Virus record (IMG/VR): IMGVR_UViG_3300037087_000144
Coordinates: 1 to 30,662 of that record
Length of the DNA stretch: 30,662 bases
Origin: a virus
Strand: one strand, 5' to 3'
In this document: piece by piece, positions 24,017-30,662 of the stretch
How the letters are laid out: every line of letters begins with the position of its first letter
Position numbering within the stretch: position 1 is the first letter of the stretch
Position numbers and translations under genes: made by a program
The notes under the pieces: generated by a model
What the model was told of the DNA's origin: nothing
Database searches by the model: none
Seen by the model: only the letters and a program-made list of their open reading frames with translations

Positions 24017-27000
24017 ATGAGCAACACGATCACAAATCAGAAACAGCAGCCTACATCCGTAGTCGAGATGGATGCTGGCAAGTTTCTGCACATGATCAAC
24101 GTCGGCGCTCAGAGCCAGGTCACCCTCTTTGCTGAACGCATCGCCAAGCTTGGCGAAGAAGTCGGTCAGCATTGGAGGTTAGTGTCACTGGACAGCGCTC
24201 AACTCCTCTTCGAGGATGTTGGTAGCAACATCTACTACGTGGCTGACATTTCGAAGATCAGCCGGAATGGTGGCCCGAAGCGGGTTAAGATAGACAACAT
24301 CCGCCAAGTCCGGGTGGTCGAGTCCAAGAAAGAAGGACTCTTCAGAAAGAACCTTGCCGAACTGGTTGATGCAATCAACGAAGACAACACCAAGCAGGCT
24401 GACGACATTTTCAACCGTATCGCAGCCCAGCGCTTCCGCTCTTGCGTGATCCCTGAGAACGGCCTGGTCACTACTCGTGACCGCACCATCCGCCGCATTC
24501 ATGTCGCCAGCTCAGTCCTAGATGAAGGCACCAAACTGGAGATCGTCAACGCCATCCGCGACATAGTGAAAGATGGTGTGAAAGTCACCCGTGGTCGGAT
24601 CGTTGAGGCAATCTATTCTGACAAGCCTGTCATGATCCCGATCAGCGAGATGACCCGTCGCCGGGTGGTCGCCCGCTTCCTCAAGGAACAGGCCAAGAAT
24701 GCCTATAAGTATGAAGGCTTCCAGGCCCGTGTTCACGACATCGCAGCCCTCATCTCGCAAGATAAGGTTGAGGAAGCTGTGCAAAATTCCGCCGAGTTCC
24801 TCATGGAAGAGCAGCAGTTCTGCATGCTCGACCTGCGTGAAATGCAGGAACTCGCCAACAACGCTCTCGCCACTATCGGTTGCATGAATGCAACATTGGC
24901 TGACGATGTTGGCAGGCTCCTGTACAGGACCAACTGCCGCGTCAACTACAACGCAATCATCGAAGAGTGGCAAGAGACCGCTCGTCGCTCGGAATATGCT
25001 CCGCTCGTGGAGAATGTCCGAATGTTGGGCGAGTCCAAGCTGTTTGAGGCTGATTACCAGTCATTCCTGCACATGGTCTTCAACGAGGATGTCTCCACGC
25101 AGGAGGCCAAGGCCAAGATTTATCTGGCAGCGTTGAAGGACATGAAGAACATTCTGACCGGCAGTGAGAAGGATGCCGATCTCGCCAGTTCTCTGGACAA
25201 TTACATCACCCGCCTTGAGAATATCGGCAATGAGCCAGACGATGCCACTCTCATGGAGGTTGAGGAACTGGTTGCTTCCGTCAGTGAGGGCCTCCTGAAG
25301 AACCTGTCCGATCTGAAGGATTACGATCAGGTCCCGCAGCCGAAGGCTACTCCTCCTGAGGAATTTGGTGCTCAGAATTTGGCTGGTGAGCCGGGTGAAG
25401 GCGAAGAAATGATCGGTGGAGGCGGTGGTGCTGGCCCAGCCCTTCCGCTTGGTGAGGCTGAAGAGCCTGGTGCCGAGGAAGCTGCTGCTCCTGGTGAGGG
25501 AGAGGAACCTCCTCCGGGTGAGGAAGAGATCCCCGTTGAAGGCAAGAAGGCCCCCGGTAAGGTGGTCACTGAGTCCAAGGGCATCGCCCAACTGGAAGCT
25601 AAGGACCTCAAGTCTGAACTGCTCGAATGGCAGAAGAACGGCGAAAGGTTCTTTGCTGAAGATGGCGTCGAAAGTTGCACTGCCCATCTCAAGGCTTGCA
25701 TCAAGCGTGCCAATCTCCTCAAGGAGAGTGACCTGGCCACTGGCTTCAATAAGCTCCTGGCCGAGAATACTCCACTGAAGGACGTGGAGGTTGAGCCTTA
25801 CCATTACGAGGCGACACGGGACATCAAGATCAACCGCAACTACGGCCTGCACGAAGCACGCGATGAGGGTATGGAGGCCAAGAAGGGCGGTACTTCGACT
25901 GGTGGCCTGGGCATGCAGAAGATCCAGGGCAAGAATTGTGCAATGGGCAAGGCCGGTGAGAAGGATCAGAATGTTTCCGACTACGGCCATTCCAGTGCCA
26001 TCCTGAAGGGTAGCGGGCAGAAGATCAGCGACAAGAAGGTTGCCCCTCCTACCAAGTGTGAGTCAATGGACTCTGCTGGCAATGCAATTTGCCCTGAGTG
26101 CCACGGTCACTTTGAGCCTGCTTCTTGCATGACTGAGAGTGGTGCCCTCTGCCCTGAGTGTGGTGCGGATATGGGTGCACAGCTTCTGGAAATGCTTTCG
26201 GTCGAAGAGATCAAGGGTTGCGGTCACAAGATGGATCGGGTCAGTGATGGCAAGGGTGTGGCTGCTACTACTCTGGGTAAGAGTGATGGTCGCGGCGGTG
26301 GTACAACGGCCCAGTCCGGTTCGGTGGGTGGTAAGCAGCGCATGGACCGGATCAGTGATGGTAAGGGTGTGGCTGCTATTTCTTCCCAGCAGAGTGATGG
26401 CGCTAAGGCTGGCGGCAAGAAGGATGGGATGGAGGGGCAGGAAGGTAAGGGTGTTGCCGAACTGCGTCAGCCTGCCAATCAGGGGATGCGCCCGATTGGT
26501 TTGAAGAAGACTGCGGTTAGCCCGAAGCTCCGGGAAGGCAAGGAGATTAGTGAGGGTACTCAGATTCAGGTCACTAGCACTGAGCCTGGTGAGGGGTTGA
26601 ATGATGTGACGTTCAACACCGAGCGTCCGATTGACCAGGTTGTGGCTGGCATTGCTGATGCTATGGCTCAGGAGCCTGGCGATATCGTTGCCGGTGCTGA
26701 TGTTGGTGGTCCAGAGGTGCCGGTGGGTGAGCCTGGCGCTGAGGGTGAGCCGCCAGTTGGCGGTCCTCCGGGTGATATCGGTCCTGAGGAGATTGGGGCT
26801 GGTATGGAGGAAGAGCCAGGCGCTGGTGGGCCTCCGATTGAGGAACCGGGTGCCGGTGGACCTCCTATTGAGGAACCGGGTGCTGGTGGGCCTCCCCCTG
26901 AATTCGGTGGTGAAGGTGCTGGTGAAGCCGAAGAGGAAGAGGAGGAAGAAGAGGAAGAGGCCGCAGAGGGTGAAGGCGGTATCAAGGGCGGTGCTGACAT

Positions 27001-27634
27001 TGAAGAGAAAGAGGAAGAGGAACCTGAAGGGGATAAGCCTGAAGGCGGCATAAAGGGCGGTGCTGGATGCATGGGGAAGAAGGCATGTGAGAAGTGCGGC
27101 AAGGAGGAATGCACCTGCCCCTGCGAGAAATGTGGCAAGACTGAGTGCACCTGTCCTAAGAATGAGGATGCTGGTGCCGAGGGTGCCCCCATTACGGAAA
27201 AGAAGATCAAGGGTGTCACTAGCGATGGTCGCAAGTTCAAGCTGAAGATCAGTAAGAAAGAAAAGAAGGAAGGTGAGGAAGAGGAAGAGGAAGAAGAGGA
27301 AGAGGCGGAAGTAGAGGAAGAGTCCAGGACGGCTGAAGGTCAGAGCATCGAAGAGCGCCGTGCTCCTCCCAAGGAATTCCAGTTCAAGAAGAAGGGTGAT
27401 AAGGGTAAGAAGGAAGAGGCCGGAGAAGAAGCTGAAGAGGCTGGTGAGACCGTGAAGGAGGATGAGGATGTCACTACTCCTCAGGGTGAAGATTACACCA
27501 GCGAGAAGGCCGCTCGCAAGGATGGCGGTGAGGGGATTGAACCCAAGAGTGGGAAAGAGATGAACCCGAAGCCAAAGTTCAAGAAGAGCGATGGCAAGTC
27601 GGGCGATGCACCAGCTAGACCAGTAGGCAAGTGA
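24017..27634 (+). CDS. 1205-aa acidic, Cys-containing protein in the head core slot
   Basis: A 1205-residue protein of no family I recognise, placed between portal and prohead protease where T4 has the small core genes 67 and 68. Residues 1-440 are folded and mostly helical. Residues 440-520 and 850-1205 are low-complexity, with Glu runs, Gly/Pro repeats and Lys-rich stretches. A zinc-like cluster lies at C692/C695, C704, C712/C715. A 37-residue repeat beginning MDR[VI]SDGKGVAA starts at 739 and 776. A 10-residue EEPGAGGPPI repeat begins near 932. A tandem CEKCGKxECTCP pair lies at 1024-1047. Codons are C/G-ending like the sheath, suggesting high expression. A scaffold, internal head or decoration protein is possible. 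AGGGG precedes the start. Confidence 0.8.
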   Translation: MSNTITNQKQQPTSVVEMDAGKFLHMINVGAQSQVTLFAERIAKLGEEVGQHWRLVSLDSAQLLFEDVGSNIYYVADISKISRNGGPKRVKIDNIRQVRVVESKKEGLFRKNLAELVDAINEDNTKQADDIFNRIAAQRFRSCVIPENGLVTTRDRTIRRIHVASSVLDEGTKLEIVNAIRDIVKDGVKVTRGRIVEAIYSDKPVMIPISEMTRRRVVARFLKEQAKNAYKYEGFQARVHDIAALISQDKVEEAVQNSAEFLMEEQQFCMLDLREMQELANNALATIGCMNATLADDVGRLLYRTNCRVNYNAIIEEWQETARRSEYAPLVENVRMLGESKLFEADYQSFLHMVFNEDVSTQEAKAKIYLAALKDMKNILTGSEKDADLASSLDNYITRLENIGNEPDDATLMEVEELVASVSEGLLKNLSDLKDYDQVPQPKATPPEEFGAQNLAGEPGEGEEMIGGGGGAGPALPLGEAEEPGAEEAAAPGEGEEPPPGEEEIPVEGKKAPGKVVTESKGIAQLEAKDLKSELLEWQKNGERFFAEDGVESCTAHLKACIKRANLLKESDLATGFNKLLAENTPLKDVEVEPYHYEATRDIKINRNYGLHEARDEGMEAKKGGTSTGGLGMQKIQGKNCAMGKAGEKDQNVSDYGHSSAILKGSGQKISDKKVAPPTKCESMDSAGNAICPECHGHFEPASCMTESGALCPECGADMGAQLLEMLSVEEIKGCGHKMDRVSDGKGVAATTLGKSDGRGGGTTAQSGSVGGKQRMDRISDGKGVAAISSQQSDGAKAGGKKDGMEGQEGKGVAELRQPANQGMRPIGLKKTAVSPKLREGKEISEGTQIQVTSTEPGEGLNDVTFNTERPIDQVVAGIADAMAQEPGDIVAGADVGGPEVPVGEPGAEGEPPVGGPPGDIGPEEIGAGMEEEPGAGGPPIEEPGAGGPPIEEPGAGGPPPEFGGEGAGEAEEEEEEEEEEAAEGEGGIKGGADIEEKEEEEPEGDKPEGGIKGGAGCMGKKACEKCGKEECTCPCEKCGKTECTCPKNEDAGAEGAPITEKKIKGVTSDGRKFKLKISKKEKKEGEEEEEEEEEEAEVEEESRTAEGQSIEERRAPPKEFQFKKKGDKGKKEEAGEEAEEAGETVKEDEDVTTPQGEDYTSEKAARKDGGEGIEPKSGKEMNPKPKFKKSDGKSGDAPARPVGK
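26231..26399 (+). repeat. Imperfect in-frame repeat, two copies
   Basis: Two similar segments of about 59 bases start at 26231 and 26342, 111 bases (37 codons) apart, both encoding MDR[V/I]SDGKGVAA followed by a Ser-Asp-Gly segment. Differences are mostly at third codon positions, so the duplication is old and kept under selection for the protein. Confidence 0.75.
26810..26899 (+). repeat. Three tandem 30-base coding repeats
   Basis: Three head-to-tail 30-base units (26810-26839, 26840-26869, 26870-26899) encode EEPGAGGPPI, EEPGAGGPPI and EEPGAGGPPP. Third-position changes separate the copies. The Pro/Gly-rich repeat is likely disordered. Copy number could vary between related phages by slippage. 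Confidence 0.8.
27086..27157 (+). repeat. Tandem 12-codon cysteine repeat
   Basis: Two adjacent 36-base units encode CEKCGKEECTCP and CEKCGKTECTCP. Each has four cysteines spaced C-x2-C-x4-C-x-C, enough to bind one metal ion each, or two together. The copies differ at several bases, mostly silent. Confidence 0.8.
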
Positions 27635-27662
27635 CAGCTGGCAGTCTGTCGCGAGAGCCAAG

Positions 27663-27695
27663 CTTGGGCCTCCCTTAGGAGGCCCAAGTTGTATT
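27663..27695 (+). terminator. Strong hairpin terminator after the 1205-aa gene
   Basis: CTTGGGCCTCC (27663-27673) pairs perfectly with GGAGGCCCAAG (27678-27688) around a four-base CTTA loop, an 11 bp GC-rich stem, followed by TTGTATT. It sits 28 bases after the stop and would end the portal/1205-residue transcript. Confidence 0.85.
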
Positions 27696-27723
27696 AGGTC
27701 CTGGACGTAGATATTATCAGAAC

Positions 27724-27945
27724 ATGAAGACTATCATAGAAGACCTGCTAGACGAAAGTAAGAACATTGAAGTGAAGCCTGGATCAACCATCCGATTTGA
27801 ATTCGCAGACGGATCACACATTTCTATAGAGGTTCCAACTAGGGATGACGATGATCGTGAACAGATAAAAGTGACCACATTTGGGCAATTGGTGATAGAA
27901 CCAGAATCATCTAACGTAGCTGTACTTAAAACTAGGGATGACTGA
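27724..27945 (+). CDS. Small acidic hypothetical protein (73 aa)
   Basis: A 73-residue acidic protein (MKTIIEDLLDESKNIEVKPG, then TIRFEFADGSHISIEVPT) with an alternating beta-strand pattern. It looks like a small beta-barrel or ubiquitin-like fold. It has no strong Shine-Dalgarno. Its stop overlaps the next start by one base (TGATG). Function unknown. Confidence 0.6.
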   Translation: MKTIIEDLLDESKNIEVKPGSTIRFEFADGSHISIEVPTRDDDDREQIKVTTFGQLVIEPESSNVAVLKTRDD

Positions 27946-28310
27946 TGAACATAATCACTATCCATCCAACAATGCGGGGGTGCATTGGAGTGCACAGAGC
28001 ACTTATCCGGATGGGCTTTCCATCGAATAATATATTCGTGGTACTAAATGAACAGACTAAGACTGGATGTTGCGTTCTTAGGGCTGACAGTAAAGAATTC
28101 TGGACAGGTATTGGCCCCTATGAAAAGTCGTTCGCTGATTTCAAGAGACTATGGGAAGAAGTTGCTAATGCTATCAATACTGGTGGTATATCACCTGTGG
28201 ATGTAGAGAAGATGTATAAAAGTTGCGTTGCCTGTAAGTATGCCAATGATTTCATAGCTGCTATTGAGAAGAAGGGTATCAAGATCCCAAATCCGCAAGG
28301 TATTGGTTAA
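27945..28310 (+). CDS. Hypothetical protein (121 aa)
   Basis: A 121-residue protein. Residues 1-55 form an alpha/beta unit (IHPTMRGCIGVHRALIRMGF, then NNIFVVLNEQTKTGCCVLRA). Residues 60-100 contain WTGIGPYEKSFADFKRLWEE, and a late helix has CVACKYANDFIAAIEKKG with a CxxC pair. Translation is coupled to the preceding gene by TGATG. No family recognised. Confidence 0.65.
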   Translation: MNIITIHPTMRGCIGVHRALIRMGFPSNNIFVVLNEQTKTGCCVLRADSKEFWTGIGPYEKSFADFKRLWEEVANAINTGGISPVDVEKMYKSCVACKYANDFIAAIEKKGIKIPNPQGIG

Positions 28311-28336
28311 TCTAGGCTCAACCGTTCTCCTCATGT

Positions 28337-28349
28337 GCAAAAATATTTA
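28337..28349 (+). promoter_or_regulatory. Candidate promoter motif before prohead protease
   Basis: GCAAAAATATTTA lies 31 bases before the protease ATG and matches GCAAAAATATCTT before the first tube gene at 10-11 of 13 positions. The strong AGGAGG ribosome binding site follows. The shared motif suggests common control of virion genes. Confidence 0.3.
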
Positions 28350-28367
28350 CAGCACAGGAGGAATACC

Positions 28368-29078
28368 ATGCCAATTGCTGAACTAGGCGCACGAAAACTC
28401 CAATTGGATCGCGAATATATCGCCCAGACTGGTGATATCCCAGAAGGCGCTCAACTTATCCAAGACTCGATGCCACTCAAGATCACCCAGAAACAGTCTA
28501 TTCTACGCGAGAGCGTGAATGGCAAGAAAACTCCTGTACTCGAACTCACCGGCATCTTCCAGAAAGCTGATGAGAAAAACGCCAATGGCCGAATCTACCC
28601 ATATAAGGTCCTGAAGGAAGCAGTTGACCAGATGCAAGAAAGCATCAAAGCACGTGGTACAATGGGAGAATTCGACCACCCCACAGATGCCAAGATTCAC
28701 ATGGATCGCGTCTCTCATCTTATCACTCGTCTTTGGATGGATGGTAAGATTGTATACGGCAAGATTGAAGTGATTAATGATGATCGCAGCCCGTGTGGAA
28801 GCCTCTTGTCTTGCTATATTGACCGTGGCATTCAGGTTGGAGTCTCTTCACGTGGCGTGGGTGACATGGAGATTGTGATGCATGAAGGCGAGGACTGCTA
28901 CGAAGTCCAGCCTGGATATGCTATTGTTACCTTTGATGCTGTTGCTGAGCCTTCGGTCAGGGATGCCAAGCTGAAGCGCCTGAATGAGTCGCTCCAGCGG
29001 CGCGTATCTCCGAAACAGCTTCGTGAAATGCGTGAGAAGCTTCTTCTGCAAGCAGTTAGCAGGATGTTTGGGGGATAA
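28368..29078 (+). CDS. Prohead core protease (gp21-like)
   Basis: A 236-residue serine protease of the T4 gp21 type (T4 gp21 has 212), which cleaves scaffold and capsid proteins during head maturation. Landmarks are NANGRIYP (71-78), MGEFDHP with catalytic-type H104 (99-105), DRVSHLITRLWMDGKIVYG (113-131) and GVSSRGVG with nucleophile-type serine S160 (158-165). The ATG at 28368 follows AGGAGG by seven bases; a GTG at 28335 in the same frame was rejected. The portal lies upstream as in T4, but the usual scaffold and capsid genes (22, 23) do not follow here. Confidence 0.92.
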   Translation: MPIAELGARKLQLDREYIAQTGDIPEGAQLIQDSMPLKITQKQSILRESVNGKKTPVLELTGIFQKADEKNANGRIYPYKVLKEAVDQMQESIKARGTMGEFDHPTDAKIHMDRVSHLITRLWMDGKIVYGKIEVINDDRSPCGSLLSCYIDRGIQVGVSSRGVGDMEIVMHEGEDCYEVQPGYAIVTFDAVAEPSVRDAKLKRLNESLQRRVSPKQLREMREKLLLQAVSRMFGG

Positions 29079-29090
29079 GACCGTAGATTT

Positions 29091-30155
29091 TCAAAATGAC
29101 GTACGCAGATAAGGTTCTACGAATTCAAGACCATCTCTTAGAGTCGGTCTCTCTTTGAAGAGATAAACTGCATATCCACCATGTCCACCGCCACAGTATT
29201 TTCTGGCAATCTCACCAAATGTAGGCAGTGAGATCATTTCCTCTTCAAGTTGAGCATCGTAGGACATGTTGATGGCTGCGGCTAGCATCGTTAAGCATTG
29301 TGTTTTGACTGCATCTCGTGCAAGTATACCAGCCCTGTGTATGAGTGAATAGTTCCGTTTGAGATCAACAAGATCTGGTGTAACGTGTGTTTGCTGTGTC
29401 CAGAGGATTGCCATTTTCTCCTTCAAGAATTCTGGATTTACCTTAAATTCTAATACAGGTCTCGGACCTGAGCGCCAGACGCATAATCCAGTTTCGTGGA
29501 TGATAGCTGGGTCCTGCCAGCCGACACCTAGCTTCAATTCTGAGTCTACACCATCATTCCCGCTGAGAATTGAAAATGCGGCTGACCCTCCAAGCCCGCT
29601 GCCGATCCTATATGGCCATTCTTCAACTGAAACCAGAGGCGAGATTGCACAATTTACGATATAGCCTCCCTCTATTGCATATTTTGGGACATCTAGCCAT
29701 CCTCCCGCAAAGTCGATCCTAAGAGGTACATGGCTTGGTGCTTTTACCCATTTGACAATCTGTGAGGTGCTGATTTTTTCGTAGTTCAATGTCTTCGGTA
29801 ATACGACGTAATTGATATTATGCTGTTTACATAATTCTTTCTTTTCCTCGCCATATCTGTCGTCTTCAGTGACTGCTAGGATATCTGGTCTTATTCTTAG
29901 TAATTCACATTTGAAATCGAATCCTAGTTCTGGATCTTTCCCTATTACAACCTCGTTGACCATGTTTAGTGATTTGAGGAGATGGATCTTGTGCTGTAGT
30001 GGTATTGAGGGTCTGCGGTGTTTGTGTTTCCAGAGAACTTCGTCAGATGCCACAGATACAATGAGATAATCTCCGAGGGCTTTTGCCTGTAGGAAGAATT
30101 CAACGTGCCCTCCGTGTAGGATATCATAGCAGCCTGATACGAAGACTTTCTTCAT
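29091..30155 (-). CDS. Nucleotidyltransferase - GHMP kinase fusion
   Basis: A 354-residue bifunctional enzyme on the minus strand. Residues 1-135 are a cytidylyltransferase-like domain (RfaE/HldE C-domain or TagD type): SGCYDILHGGHVEFF holds the HxGH motif (H14, H17), and ISTSQIV at 128-134 matches the family ISTT motif. Residues 139-354 are a compact GHMP sugar kinase: PLRIDFAGGWLDVP (144-157), GSGLGGSAAF (185-194, the phosphate loop) and CGGGHGGYAVYLF (321-333). Together they would phosphorylate a sugar and join it to a nucleotide, as in heptose or fucose activation. The kinase part is shorter than usual (about 215 rather than 320 residues). Start ATG at 30155 overlaps the upstream stop (ATGA). 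Convergent with the protease gene. Confidence 0.85.
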   Translation of the reverse strand: MKKVFVSGCYDILHGGHVEFFLQAKALGDYLIVSVASDEVLWKHKHRRPSIPLQHKIHLLKSLNMVNEVVIGKDPELGFDFKCELLRIRPDILAVTEDDRYGEEKKELCKQHNINYVVLPKTLNYEKISTSQIVKWVKAPSHVPLRIDFAGGWLDVPKYAIEGGYIVNCAISPLVSVEEWPYRIGSGLGGSAAFSILSGNDGVDSELKLGVGWQDPAIIHETGLCVWRSGPRPVLEFKVNPEFLKEKMAILWTQQTHVTPDLVDLKRNYSLIHRAGILARDAVKTQCLTMLAAAINMSYDAQLEEEMISLPTFGEIARKYCGGGHGGYAVYLFKERPTLRDGLEFVEPYLRTSF

Positions 30156-30436
30156 TTTTGTCCCCCGATCAGGGCTTTGGCTAGCCAACTGATTAGCTTG
30201 CTGGTCAGTAAGAACTGTCTTGGTTTGAGTTCTTCCTTCAACCATTTGGAGACATTAGACCAGTTGTCACCAAACAGGTATTTGATGTTGACGTCGCTCC
30301 AACAGTCATAATATATTATTGGTGGTGGTCCTCTGTAGGGTAGAACGGTAGCCGGGACTGGCTGACATCCACCATTGTATGGACTACAGTTGCATGTTAT
30401 GTTGTAGCCACATCTTGGACATATGAATGGAGCCAT
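30152..30436 (-). CDS. Small zinc-type hypothetical protein (94 aa)
   Basis: A 94-residue protein on the minus strand. The N-terminus MAPFICPRCGYNITCNC holds C7, C10 and further cysteines, a likely zinc ribbon. A Pro-rich segment (VLPYRGPPPIIYYDCW) follows, then a basic helical tail with a Trp-Leu-rich end (KLISWLAKALIG). The start at 30436 is supported by GGAGGTGG just upstream; an in-frame ATG further upstream is less likely. It overlaps the sugar-enzyme gene by ATGA. Function unknown. Confidence 0.65.
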   Translation of the reverse strand: MAPFICPRCGYNITCNCSPYNGGCQPVPATVLPYRGPPPIIYYDCWSDVNIKYLFGDNWSNVSKWLKEELKPRQFLLTSKLISWLAKALIGGQK

Positions 30437-30455
30437 GGCCCACCTCCACCTATCT

Positions 30456-30662
30456 TTAGCGGGCAGCACCGACAGTATCTTTTAACTTCCAGTTATAATT
30501 ACGCCAGCGCAACCCAAAATGTTCAGTCTTAGAATACACAAACTTTCCATCTACTACCCTACGTGTCAACTGGCCATTTACCGTCATCATATCTAGAATC
30601 AGAGATACACACATATCCTCGTCATTGAACCACTCAACAGCAAAACCCTTACCACCGTCCTC
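30456..30662 (-). CDS. Unknown protein, 5' end beyond window
   Basis: The last 68 codons of a minus-strand gene whose start lies past the right edge. The visible C-terminus includes GFAVEWFNDEDMCVSLILDM, then LTRRVVDGKFVYSKTEHFGL and RWRNYNWKLKD. The balanced composition and beta-strand alternation look like a real folded protein. It ends 19 bases before the next gene's start, so it belongs to the same operon. No family recognised. Confidence 0.65.
   Translation of the reverse strand, partial: EDGGKGFAVEWFNDEDMCVSLILDMMTVNGQLTRRVVDGKFVYSKTEHFGLRWRNYNWKLKDTVGAAR

Noticed and set aside
26810-26899. Short regular repeats that might suggest a CRISPR array
   Set aside because: The units are directly adjacent without spacers and lie in frame inside a coding region, encoding EEPGAGGPPI.
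26063-27661. Long minus-strand frame of 532 codons opposite the 1205-aa gene
   Set aside because: It mirrors the repetitive GA-rich coding sequence, giving Leu/Phe/Thr-rich low-complexity protein without recognisable domains or a ribosome site.

Overview
The window is a stretch of a large tailed-phage genome with a contractile tail and a T4-like morphogenesis core. No bacterial housekeeping, rRNA or tRNA genes were seen. Recognisable T4-type genes run left to right: neck protein (gp14-like), tail completion/sheath stabiliser (gp15-like), tail sheath (gp18), two tail tube paralogues (gp19), baseplate hub/tail assembly proteins (gp26-like plus an overlapping gp51/chaperone-like ORF), a UvsW-type helicase, a gp55-like late sigma factor, small and large terminase (gp16-like, gp17), portal (gp20) and prohead protease (gp21). 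This order matches T4, but many small unknown genes are interspersed, and long proteins, inteins, homing genes and sugar-nucleotide enzymes point to a large or jumbo phage. The host cannot be named from the sequence.

Layout: 1-3.4 kb holds neck and tail-completion genes in a tightly overlapping operon. 3.5-6.4 kb is an unusually long sheath gene closed by a UUCG hairpin terminator. 6.4-7.4 kb is a DUF4326-uracil-DNA-glycosylase fusion. 7.4-7.7 kb carries what looks like a frameshifted antisense gene. 7.8-12.2 kb holds the tubes, the baseplate hub genes with a candidate ribosomal frameshift site, a His/Cys/Pro-rich protein and two linker-rich unknowns. 12.3-19.3 kb is the replication/late transcription/packaging block: helicase, sigma factor with a zinc-finger insertion, unknown protein, small terminase, and large terminase interrupted by a 336-residue LAGLIDADG intein inside its Walker A motif. 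19.3-20.9 kb is a chain of six small overlapping genes, several with CxxC pairs. 20.9-22.1 kb is an AT-rich, broken Vsr-type (EDxHD) homing endonuclease joined to a Mom-like domain. 22.2-29.1 kb is portal, a 1205-residue acidic, cysteine-containing protein in the slot where T4 has core genes 67/68, two small unknowns and the prohead protease. From 29.1 kb to the right edge genes run on the minus strand: a nucleotidyltransferase-GHMP kinase fusion, a small zinc-type protein and a gene cut by the window end.

How it fits together: the gp55-like factor would direct host RNA polymerase to late promoters for the virion genes; the terminase packages DNA through the portal into a prohead matured by the gp21-like protease; neck, tube and sheath proteins complete the particle. 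The sheath, first tube and 1205-residue genes use visibly more C/G-ending codons than their neighbours, which suggests they are the abundant products. Two hairpin terminators follow the sheath and the 1205-residue gene. All functional names come from motif recognition by eye; no database search was run.
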